DNA of 13,349 nucleotides, taken from assembly GCA_946482335.1 (NCBI GenBank), contig CAMLRG010000150.1, positions 1 to 13,349 on the forward strand. Direction: 5' to 3'. A program made the translations under genes and the position numbers. The notes beneath the pieces are model-generated. The model was not told the DNA's origin. It was given only the letters and a program-made list of their open reading frames with translations, and made no database searches. Shown one piece after another: positions 1 to 7,099 of the stretch; position 1 is the first letter of the stretch; each line of letters starts with the position of its first letter. This DNA comes from an uncultured Duganella sp. (GTDB lineage Bacteria; Pseudomonadota; Gammaproteobacteria; Burkholderiales; Burkholderiaceae).

Positions 1-1
1 C

Positions 2-397
2 AAATATGAGCACAGCGCCTACGAGGTGCTCGACCTGGATGCGCTTGGCCACGGCCAGAACGTCTTGCGCGCCAATGGACATCGCCATATGTGGGGCATT
101 GGCCGCCACACGCTGGGAAGCCAGTTATTTGATTATTGGTACGACCCGGACGGCATGGAGTTCGAGCACTACACCGACGGCGACGTCTTCACTTCCGATT
201 ACGAAACGCATTATCTGCCGCTCGACCTGGCCGGCATCTGGGCTTGGGGGGCGGACGTTCCTTCTTCGATGGTGCCGCGGCCAAGTCTCAAGACCATTTA
301 CCAGGTGGCGCGCCTGATTCACTCCGGCCGTCTTTCAGTGGACCGCGTGCGCTTGTTGATGCAGGCCACCGGCGCCAAGAGCCGTCCGTGGCTCTGA
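2..397 (+). CDS. Type I extradiol (VOC-fold) ring-cleavage dioxygenase, C-terminal part, cut by window edge
   Basis: The open frame enters from the left edge; 131 residues are visible and the N-terminal half and start codon are missing. Family role: meta-cleavage of a catechol next to its two hydroxyls, using Fe(II) (sometimes Mn(II)) and O2 in the cytoplasm. The visible part is the last beta-alpha-beta-beta module. His4 of the fragment (EHSAYEV) would be a metal ligand. The GRHTLGSQLFDYW stretch and the following FEHYTDGD give His36, Tyr45 and Glu55. The His-9-Tyr-10-Glu spacing equals that of His241, Tyr250 and the metal ligand Glu260 of biphenyl-diol dioxygenase BphC (numbering from memory), so the active site looks intact. 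The tail after the glutamate is about 75 residues and has a Trp-rich segment (GIWAWGADVP). The next gene begins 20 bp downstream, so they are very likely co-transcribed. The substrate is unknown. A non-catalytic VOC protein is possible but less likely given the residues. Confidence 0.85.
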   Translation, partial: KYEHSAYEVLDLDALGHGQNVLRANGHRHMWGIGRHTLGSQLFDYWYDPDGMEFEHYTDGDVFTSDYETHYLPLDLAGIWAWGADVPSSMVPRPSLKTIYQVARLIHSGRLSVDRVRLLMQATGAKSRPWL

Positions 398-417
398 TCA
401 ATTCGAGGGAAATCAAC

Positions 418-1374
418 ATGGCAGTCAAGGTAGTGCGTTACCAATATGGCGGACAGGCGGTTTGGGGTGTGGTCCACGACCGCAGTATTGCGCCGCTGGC
501 GGGCCGCTTCAACAGCACCAGCGATTTCATCCGCGACGGAATGGATGAGGCACGGGCGAGCCGGCCTGCCCAGGCGACGATTGCGCTGGACAGTGTTCGC
601 CTTCTGTCGCCAATCACGGAGGATCGCCAGTTCCTGTGCCAGGGCATTAATTATGCGAGCCATGTGCGGGAGTCCGGCATGGACCCCGACAAGATCGGCT
701 TCAATACGATTTTTACAAAGGCATCCTCCTGCCTTGCGTCCGCATGCGATGACGTGGTGCGGCCCGCCCACGTGCGTCTGCTGGACTATGAAATCGAATT
801 GGGCCTGGTACTGAGAAAGCCGATCCTGCAGCCGGTCGAAGTCGCCCCGGACAAACTGCATGAATGGTTGGCCGGCGTCACCATCGTCAATGATGTGTCG
901 GCGCGGGATGTGCAACTTCCGCAGGCGCAGTTCTATAAAGGGAAGAGTTACCGCACCTTTGGTCCGGCGGGGCCATACCTGGTCCTTCTGGATGCAGCTG
1001 AATGGCTGCGCTGGCCCGAACTGCATATGCGGCTAGCCGTGAATGGACAGCCGCGCCAGGACGCATATTGCGGCGACATGATCTTTAAGCCGCAGCAGAC
1101 ATTGACCGAGCTGTCTGGGTTGCACAACCTGTACCCCGGCGACCTGATTGCCACGGGGACGCCTGCGGGCTGTGCTGCGCGCGCACCGGGCAGGTTGCAG
1201 ATGTGGCTTGTACGACACCTGCTTTCGGAGCCGGCCAAATGGCGCCTGTTCATCAAGAAGGGCTTGCGCAACCCGGCCTATTTGCAGCCCGGCGACGTGA
1301 TGCGGAGCTCCATCCGTACCGACGATGGCGCCATTGACCTGGGCGAACAACGGAACAGGATCGTGTTGCCATGA
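418..1374 (+). CDS. Fumarylacetoacetate hydrolase (FAH) family protein, probable C-C hydrolase of a meta-cleavage pathway
   Basis: The protein has 318 residues. The start at 418 is supported by a GAGGGA ribosome site at 405-410 and by the typical N-terminus; longer in-frame openings run into the previous gene. FAH-family enzymes hydrolyse or decarboxylate beta-diketo or acylpyruvate-like acids, or hydrate dienoates, using Mg(II) or Mn(II). Visible signatures are GINYASHVRESG with His82 and Glu85 (the HxxE lid dyad of the FAHD1/acylpyruvase type), metal ligands Glu125 and Glu127 in DYEIELGLV and Asp159 in VNDVSARD, KSYRTFGPAGPYLV near 184, and GTPAG at 247-251. Between GTPAG and LQPGD (289) there is an extra segment of about 37 residues rich in Arg, Lys and Trp, longer than in typical family members. 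The stop overlaps the next start (ATGA), suggesting translational coupling. In context it probably processes the ring-cleavage product of the upstream dioxygenase; hydrolase versus hydratase/decarboxylase activity cannot be decided from sequence. Confidence 0.9.
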   Translation: MAVKVVRYQYGGQAVWGVVHDRSIAPLAGRFNSTSDFIRDGMDEARASRPAQATIALDSVRLLSPITEDRQFLCQGINYASHVRESGMDPDKIGFNTIFTKASSCLASACDDVVRPAHVRLLDYEIELGLVLRKPILQPVEVAPDKLHEWLAGVTIVNDVSARDVQLPQAQFYKGKSYRTFGPAGPYLVLLDAAEWLRWPELHMRLAVNGQPRQDAYCGDMIFKPQQTLTELSGLHNLYPGDLIATGTPAGCAARAPGRLQMWLVRHLLSEPAKWRLFIKKGLRNPAYLQPGDVMRSSIRTDDGAIDLGEQRNRIVLP

Positions 1375-2414
1375 GCGCGGGCTACCTTGCGGCCGCGATC
1401 GAGAAGTTCGATGCCGCAGCTCGGCCTGTGCTGTGCGAGTTTCCTCGGCGGGCGCCCGGTACGGGTGAAATCGAAGTCGCGGTGGAAGCGGCGTCGGTCA
1501 ACCCAATCGACGTGCGGCGCGGATCGGGGTATGGCCGGTCGCTGTTTTCCTTGATGGGGGCGGCCAGGTTGCCTCTGACCTTGGGTAACGATTTTGCAGG
1601 CCGCGTCATGCGTGTCGGACGGGGCGTCTTCCACTTGCGGGAAGGCGATGCCGTCTTCGGGGCCGCTCCGCCGTCAAGCCGGGGTACGCATGCCAGCTGT
1701 GTAGTCGTGCGCGCCTCACATGCCGTATTGCAGCCAATGGGTATGTCGAGTGCCCTTCTGGCAGCAGTCCCGTATAACTTCCTGACCGTCGCGAAGGCAC
1801 TGCAGGATTCAGGCCTCGGCGCTGCAAACCTCGAAGGCTTCGATGTATTGGTCCATGGCGGCACCGGGGGCTTGGGGATGATTGCGGTGCAGTTGCTGAA
1901 GCGCCGCGGTGCGAATGTTGCGGCAACCGGAAGCAATGGCCGCCTTCCCATGTGCCGCAGGGCCGGAGCTTCCCTGGTGATCGATCGCGATCGCGAAGAA
2001 TTGTCAGCCTTGCCTTATCGGTTTGCTGCAACCCTGAATTTTGCCAACTGGGACGACGAAGGCGCATTGCTGCGTCTACTTGGCCCCCAAGCAATCGGCC
2101 ATGCCACGACAGTCCATCCATTGCTCGGGAATTTCGACCGGTTTGGCCTGTTAAGGGGGGGGATGGCGTCGTTCAGCCAGAAGCGCCGAATGCGTGCGCT
2201 GGCGCCGCTCGGAGCACGTTACGCCTGGAGTGTATTCAGCGCGAACTGCGCTGTCCTCGAAGAGCTGGCTGCGACCGTTGGAACGCTGGCGCTGCCAAGA
2301 GTCCGTAGCTACGTGCTGGGCGATGCCGCTGGCGCATACACGCATTACGAAGAAGAACTGCCAGGACGCCCGGTATTGATGCCGGGTGCAACTGAGCGCG
2401 CTTACATGATCTAG
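1371..2414 (+). CDS. Zinc-free MDR-superfamily NAD(P)H oxidoreductase (quinone oxidoreductase / RTN4IP1-like)
   Basis: The protein has 347 residues, a normal length for the family. Its start overlaps the previous stop by 4 bp (ATGA), with AGGA at 1357-1360 as a possible ribosome site. The GroES-like N-terminal part contains ASVNPIDVRRGSGYG (about 43-57) and LTLGNDFAGRVMRVG, closely resembling quinone oxidoreductases and mitochondrial RTN4IP1. The Rossmann motif HGGTGGLGMIAVQLLK starts at His162. The catalytic-zinc Cys/His set of alcohol dehydrogenases is absent, so an NAD(P)H-dependent reductase of a quinone or an activated C=C bond is more likely than an alcohol dehydrogenase. In the operon it may reduce an enone or enoyl intermediate made after ring cleavage; that is inference. 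The C-terminal third is less conserved to my eye. Exact substrate and cofactor preference are not visible. Confidence 0.85.
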   Translation: MSAGYLAAAIEKFDAAARPVLCEFPRRAPGTGEIEVAVEAASVNPIDVRRGSGYGRSLFSLMGAARLPLTLGNDFAGRVMRVGRGVFHLREGDAVFGAAPPSSRGTHASCVVVRASHAVLQPMGMSSALLAAVPYNFLTVAKALQDSGLGAANLEGFDVLVHGGTGGLGMIAVQLLKRRGANVAATGSNGRLPMCRRAGASLVIDRDREELSALPYRFAATLNFANWDDEGALLRLLGPQAIGHATTVHPLLGNFDRFGLLRGGMASFSQKRRMRALAPLGARYAWSVFSANCAVLEELAATVGTLALPRVRSYVLGDAAGAYTHYEEELPGRPVLMPGATERAYMI

Positions 2415-2423
2415 GAGACTGTA

Positions 2424-4331
2424 ATGACCGACCCAAACCCGCCATTCGAGATTCGCACCATCGCCGACGTGCAGGCATTTGAAAGTATAAGCTGGGCGCA
2501 GCGTAAGCCGGCACAGAGTACATATGAACTCGTATGCCAGGCGAGTGAACGCCATCCCGACAGGATTGCCTTGCGTTTCGTAATGACCGGGAACGCTGGC
2601 GATAAAGTGTTCACGTTTGATTACCTGGCGCTGAAGGAACGCGCGACTCAAGCTGCCAATGCCTTCCATCACGCCGGCATCGTGCCTGGCAAGGCTGTCA
2701 CGCTGCTGATTCCGAACTTTCCACAAACGCATTTTGCGCTGCTTGGCGCACAAGCCGCAGGGATTGCGAGCCCGGTCAATCCCATGCTGGATGTTGATCA
2801 CATCGCGAGCATCGTCAATGAGACCAGTGCGGAAGCCATGGTCACGCTTGGCCCGCTGCCAGGGGTCGACATCTGGGAAAAGGCTGTTGAAGTAGTAGAT
2901 CGGTGCCCGTCCATTCGCACGCTTTATGTCGTCAATGCCGCGCAATATCTTGGCACGCTGAAGGCGGGCGTCGTGCGGACACTGGCAATGATGGCAAAGC
3001 GGCCGCAGCGCAACACGGTGACGGTCCTGGATTTCGACGCCACGTTGCGCCGACAACCTGCAGACCACCTTCTTTCTGAAAGGCGTTTTGCGGAGAGCGA
3101 CATTTGCGCCTACTTCCATACAGGCGGCACCACTGGCTTGCCGAAGATCGCCGTGCACCGCCACGCCAACGAGGTCTATGTCGCGTCCATGTTGTGTGCC
3201 ATGGAGCCCAGGCCGGGAGTCGTGATGTGCGGACTGCCTCTGTTCCACGTCAATGGTGCGATGGTGACAGGCCTGGCGGCCTTCCACGGCGGCTCGGAGG
3301 TCGTGATGTTGACGCCATCTGGCTACCGGGGCGAGAACATTATGCCCAATTTCTGGCAGCTGATCGAACGATTCCGCGCAACCAGCTTCAGTGGCGTGCC
3401 GACGATTTACGCCAACCTCGCGGCATTGCCGTTGAACGGGGCCGACATTTCGTCTGTCCGCTACGCCGCCTGCGGCGCGGCGCCATTGCCGCGCGAGGTC
3501 GCCCGCCGTTTCGAGTCGGCGACCGGCATTCGCCTCACCGAAGGGTACGGTCTTACGGAGGGCGCCTGCGTGACGACGTTAAATCCGCCGCTGGGCGAGA
3601 GCAGGGCGGGGACTGTCGGCATCCGTTTGCCTTACCAGCAGGTGAAGGCATGGAAAGTGGACTCGGCGGGCAATGCGGTCGCTGAATGCATCCCCGGGGA
3701 AGCCGGCGTTATCGGTATCTGCGGGCCGAATGTCTTCCCGGGCTATCTTCGCGATGCCGACAACAAAGGTATTTGGCTGGCACCTGGTTGGCTCAACACG
3801 GGCGACCTGGGCTTTTTGGACGAATCGGGATACCTGCACCTGACCGGCCGCGCGAAGGAGTTGATCATCAGGGGCGGCCACAATATCGACCCGGCAATGA
3901 TCGAAGACGCACTGTTGCGTCACCCTGCAGTTGCAATGGTGGCGGCAGTCGGCCAGCCTGACGCGCACGCCGGGGAATTGCCGATGGCGTTTGTGACTTT
4001 GAAGCCCGGTGCCACCGCAACAGTGGAGGAGATTACTGCCGCTGCCAGGGACTTGGTGCCAGAACGCGCCGCAGTGCCTGTGCGTGTCGAAATCCTGCAG
4101 CAGATGGCGCTGACGACCATCGGAAAGGTGGCCAAAGCAGTGCTTCGCATGCGGGCTGCGGAGCATGTGCTGCGCGACCAGCTGGCGAGCAATGCCATCC
4201 CTGCGCAACTGCATGTGCGAGCAGACCCGCAACGCGGTTCGGTGGCCGTCCTCACCTGCGCACCGGCGCACGCAGAAAAAGCCCTTCAACTCCTGGGCCG
4301 CTTTGCCATCCAGGTTGAGCTGGCAGCTTGA
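2424..4331 (+). CDS. AMP-forming acyl-CoA synthetase (fatty or aromatic acid CoA ligase), with C-terminal extension
   Basis: The protein has 635 residues. AGGAG at 2413-2417, overlapping the previous stop, sits 6 bp before the ATG. ANL-superfamily adenylating enzymes activate a carboxylic acid with ATP and join it to CoA. Motifs in order: P-loop YFHTGGTTGLPK (230-241), EGYGLTEG (373-380), GWLNTGDLG with the ATP-ribose-binding Asp461, hinge LTGRAKELIIRGGHNI (about 475-490), and LTTIGKVAKAVLR with the catalytic Lys568. All key residues are present, so it should be active. About 67 residues follow the catalytic lysine, much more than in short ligases; this matches a subgroup of about 630-residue bacterial acyl-CoA synthetases. 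Context suggests it activates a carboxylate side chain of the aromatic substrate or the acid released after C-C hydrolysis. Chain-length or ring specificity cannot be read reliably. Confidence 0.92.
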   Translation: MTDPNPPFEIRTIADVQAFESISWAQRKPAQSTYELVCQASERHPDRIALRFVMTGNAGDKVFTFDYLALKERATQAANAFHHAGIVPGKAVTLLIPNFPQTHFALLGAQAAGIASPVNPMLDVDHIASIVNETSAEAMVTLGPLPGVDIWEKAVEVVDRCPSIRTLYVVNAAQYLGTLKAGVVRTLAMMAKRPQRNTVTVLDFDATLRRQPADHLLSERRFAESDICAYFHTGGTTGLPKIAVHRHANEVYVASMLCAMEPRPGVVMCGLPLFHVNGAMVTGLAAFHGGSEVVMLTPSGYRGENIMPNFWQLIERFRATSFSGVPTIYANLAALPLNGADISSVRYAACGAAPLPREVARRFESATGIRLTEGYGLTEGACVTTLNPPLGESRAGTVGIRLPYQQVKAWKVDSAGNAVAECIPGEAGVIGICGPNVFPGYLRDADNKGIWLAPGWLNTGDLGFLDESGYLHLTGRAKELIIRGGHNIDPAMIEDALLRHPAVAMVAAVGQPDAHAGELPMAFVTLKPGATATVEEITAAARDLVPERAAVPVRVEILQQMALTTIGKVAKAVLRMRAAEHVLRDQLASNAIPAQLHVRADPQRGSVAVLTCAPAHAEKALQLLGRFAIQVELAA

Positions 4332-4356
4332 GCGTTTAACTCATACGGATCAAATC

Positions 4357-5979
4357 ATGGAATCTCAAACTCCCGAAGCAGTGGACGTCTTGCTGGTCGG
4401 CCTCGGGCCGGTAGGCGCTGCCGCCGCCAATATGCTGGGCCGCTATGGTGTGCGCGTGCGGGTTATTGAAAAGTCTTTGGAAATTTTCAAGGCACCGCGT
4501 GCGATCGCGCTCGACAACGAAGCACTGCGCATCTTGCAAATGGCAGGGCTTGAAGACGGTGCTTTCGCTACGCATGCAATTTCGCAGGTCCAGATGCGAT
4601 CTCCTGTTTTCGGCAACTACGCCCGTGCCAGTACAGCAGGCGTAGCCGATGGCCACCCCCCACTTGTGACCTTCTATCAGCCGGAGTTGGAGAAAGTCCT
4701 GCGCGAGCGCTTGGCTGCCTATTCCAAAGTGCAGGTTACGCTAGGAGCTGAATTGCTCGGCTTTAGCGATGGTGCGCAAGGCGTCACTGCAGAGATCCGC
4801 AACGCCGGCGGTGAGCGCGAAGTCGTGCGGGCACGCTTCCTGGTCGGCGCCGACGGTGCCAATTCATTCGTGCGGCGCCATATGGGTATGGAATTCGAAG
4901 GACGGACCTTTACCCAGGATTGGCTGGTGGTTGACGCACAAGGCGTGCCGAATCCGATCGACCACGTGGAATTCATATGCGATCCGCGCCGCCCGACGCC
5001 GCATATGGTTGCCCCGGGCAACCGCCAGCGCTGGGAATTCATGCTGCAGCCCGGCGAGACGCGCGAAGAGATGGAGTCTCCGGAAAAATTGAGGGAATTG
5101 CTGGCACCTTGGTGCAAGCCAGAAGAAATCTCGATCGAACGGACGGCGGTCTACCGTTTCCATGCCCGCATCGTGAGCAGATTCTCGAAAGGAAACGTAT
5201 TCCTTGTCGGTGATGCGGCACATATCACACCGCCGTTTGTCGGCCAGGGCCTGGTGGCCGGATTGCGCGACGTGGCCAACCTTTCGTGGAAGCTTGCCTG
5301 GGTCAGCAAGGAACGTGCCTCTTCCAATATCCTCGACAGCTACGACTGTGAACGCCGCCCGCACGCCCGCTCGATCATCAACCTGGCACTGATGATGGGC
5401 AAGCTGGTGATGCCACGCAACCGCCTGATCGCGACGGCCGTGCATGGATTTGTGAGCCTGTTGCGGGCATTTCCATTGACCCGGCCGTTGTTCGAGGAAT
5501 TGAAGATCAAGCCAATCAATCGCTTCAAGCGAGGGCTCTTCATGCGCGGCAAGTCCGGCTCGCGCCTGATGCGCGGCGGCTTGTTGCCGCAAGGGCTGGT
5601 ACGCCAGGGTGCTGAAGGAAAGGTACAGCCAAGCGACAACATGCTGGGGCAGGAACTGACACTGCTCGCGTTTGGATGCGATCCCTTACGCCACCTCGAT
5701 GCGCGCTGGCAGAACGAATGGCAGCGCGTTGGCGGTCGCATGGTGCAACTGCATCCGCGCGGCAGTCACCTGGCCGGGCCGGACCTCTGGGAGGAAATGA
5801 CGGATGTGCTGCTCCCTGGAGCTGCGCCGGTTGGCTGGATTGCCGTCGTTCGGCCCGACCGCACCATCCTTCACGACGGCCCGGTAGCGGAAGTGCAGCA
5901 AATCCTGTTGCGCACGCTCGGCATGCTGCAGTCGATGCCTCTGCACGAACTCAAGCTTGAAGCCTGTACACCAACCTGA
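4357..5979 (+). CDS. FAD-dependent aromatic hydroxylase, MhpA-like class A flavoprotein monooxygenase
   Basis: The protein has 540 residues, about the length of 3-(3-hydroxyphenyl)propionate hydroxylase MhpA. I chose the ATG at 4357; an in-frame ATG at 4165 lies inside the previous gene and would add a non-homologous N-terminus. No strong Shine-Dalgarno is seen, so reinitiation after the upstream stop 26 bp earlier is possible. Class A enzymes use NAD(P)H, FAD and O2 to hydroxylate phenols ortho to an OH. Visible motifs are VDVLLVGLGPVGAAAANML (Gly15, Gly17, Gly20) with Glu38 for FAD ribose, the DG motif FLVGADGANSFVRRHMG (Asp166), and the GD motif VFLVGDAAHITPPFVGQG (Asp286). A C-terminal thioredoxin-like domain ends with DRTILHDGP. 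Its likely job is to turn a phenolic substrate into the catechol cleaved by the first gene's product. I do not name it mhpA, because the usual mhpB, mhpC and mhpD partners are not seen. Confidence 0.9.
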   Translation: MESQTPEAVDVLLVGLGPVGAAAANMLGRYGVRVRVIEKSLEIFKAPRAIALDNEALRILQMAGLEDGAFATHAISQVQMRSPVFGNYARASTAGVADGHPPLVTFYQPELEKVLRERLAAYSKVQVTLGAELLGFSDGAQGVTAEIRNAGGEREVVRARFLVGADGANSFVRRHMGMEFEGRTFTQDWLVVDAQGVPNPIDHVEFICDPRRPTPHMVAPGNRQRWEFMLQPGETREEMESPEKLRELLAPWCKPEEISIERTAVYRFHARIVSRFSKGNVFLVGDAAHITPPFVGQGLVAGLRDVANLSWKLAWVSKERASSNILDSYDCERRPHARSIINLALMMGKLVMPRNRLIATAVHGFVSLLRAFPLTRPLFEELKIKPINRFKRGLFMRGKSGSRLMRGGLLPQGLVRQGAEGKVQPSDNMLGQELTLLAFGCDPLRHLDARWQNEWQRVGGRMVQLHPRGSHLAGPDLWEEMTDVLLPGAAPVGWIAVVRPDRTILHDGPVAEVQQILLRTLGMLQSMPLHELKLEACTPT

Positions 5980-6004
5980 CTTACATTAAAACAAAGGAGA
6001 CGCA

Positions 6005-7099
6005 ATGAAGCAGTGGGAAGCAAAGACAGTGGTGCTTGCCGGCGCGATGGCCCTGGCGAACGTCCCGGCACAGGCGGCAGAAGGTTTTGAAATCCGCTAT
6101 AACCTGACAGGCTCCCTGGGCGGGGAGATCTTTGCACCGCCCAACCAGTCGGGATGGGCCTTTGGCGCAGCGGCGACCGCAGTGCGCATCGACAAAGTGA
6201 CCGGTGGGGATGGACGAAACATCACCCGTACAGTGCCGGGCGGGGTGGTGCCATTGCCGGCGCCTGTTCCGGCAGCGCTTTTCCCGGCCTATTCTGAAAA
6301 TGTTGCGACTCTTGACGCGACTGGACCCATGGACTTGGTCAATTTCGGTGTCGCATACGTGACATCGGATCGGTATGGCGGTGGCCGCCTTGCGTTGGGT
6401 GTCAACATCCCGTATGGCCATAAACAGCAGACAGTCGTGGCTAACGCGGCAACGCCAGGTTTGCACTGGAGTCCAGCGATACCCGCCGCGACGCAGGCTG
6501 CGGCCGCAGCACAGTTTTCAAGCCAATACCAGGCCGGGATTGCCGCGCAAGCCTCGGCCGACACCGGAAGTGTGAAGGGGTTTGGTGATACCGAGTTGCA
6601 GGGCGGCTGGTTGTATGCCGACAGCAAACTCCGCGTCGTTGGCGGCGCGTCGCTTATTCTCCCGACCGGCAAGTACAGTTCCAATCCCGGTCCCGATATC
6701 GGAACTGGCAACTTCTATACGTTCCGCCCGGCCATTCAAGCCGCTTATCTGCCTACGCCGGAATTCGGCCTGGCTGCCAAGTTCACCCTGGGGCTGAACA
6801 CGCGCAATGGCGATAACGAACTACGTAGTGGCAATTGGGCAGGTGTGGAACTTGCGGCTGCGTACAAGACGGCGATCGGGGTGCTTGGCGTGCATGCAAT
6901 CCATGCGCAGCAATATCAGGATGACCGCAATAACGTATGGGGTGCGAGCCGTTTCCGTTCAACTAACGCCGGGGCATTCTTTACTACCTTGGTGCCTGGG
7001 CTGAATGTCCCGTTCACAGTGCAGTATATGCGGACGGTATCTTCGCATTTTGCGAAACACGGTGACTTCTTCCAGGCCCGCCTGATCAAGTTTTTCTGA
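6005..7099 (+). CDS. Outer-membrane protein of the SphA / phenol-degradation MetA family, probable hydrophobic substrate channel
   Basis: The protein has 364 residues, preceded by a strong ribosome site AAGGAGA at 5994-6000. A Sec signal peptide is visible, with a hydrophobic core around residues 8-19 and an AQA cleavage site after residue 24. The mature protein has alternating beta-strand character, aromatic and glycine-rich strands (GAFFTTLVPGLNVPFTVQYMR), and ends in Phe-Phe, the C-terminal aromatic typical of outer-membrane beta-barrels. It resembles the COG4313/PF13557 group found in phenol, alkane and terpene degradation clusters and thought to take up hydrophobic compounds. The central loop is Ala/Gln-rich (about residues 160-180) and could be extracellular or periplasmic. 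It is the last operon gene, and its 3' end overlaps the convergent TetR gene by 14 bp. The transport role is inferred from family and context. Confidence 0.85.
   Translation: MKQWEAKTVVLAGAMALANVPAQAAEGFEIRYNLTGSLGGEIFAPPNQSGWAFGAAATAVRIDKVTGGDGRNITRTVPGGVVPLPAPVPAALFPAYSENVATLDATGPMDLVNFGVAYVTSDRYGGGRLALGVNIPYGHKQQTVVANAATPGLHWSPAIPAATQAAAAAQFSSQYQAGIAAQASADTGSVKGFGDTELQGGWLYADSKLRVVGGASLILPTGKYSSNPGPDIGTGNFYTFRPAIQAAYLPTPEFGLAAKFTLGLNTRNGDNELRSGNWAGVELAAAYKTAIGVLGVHAIHAQQYQDDRNNVWGASRFRSTNAGAFFTTLVPGLNVPFTVQYMRTVSSHFAKHGDFFQARLIKFF

Noticed and set aside
2151..3287. Long open frame on the minus strand (378 codons) across the MDR and acyl-CoA synthetase genes
   Set aside because: It lies wholly opposite genes with clear family motifs; its translation is rich in Arg, His and Cys with no recognisable domain. 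It is a GC-driven shadow, as are similar minus-strand frames at 319-1026, 9269-10489 and 11401-12339.
4165..4356. Earlier ATG for the FAD hydroxylase
   Set aside because: It lies inside the acyl-CoA synthetase gene in another frame, and the extra residues precede a normal FAD-binding N-terminus that starts after 4357.
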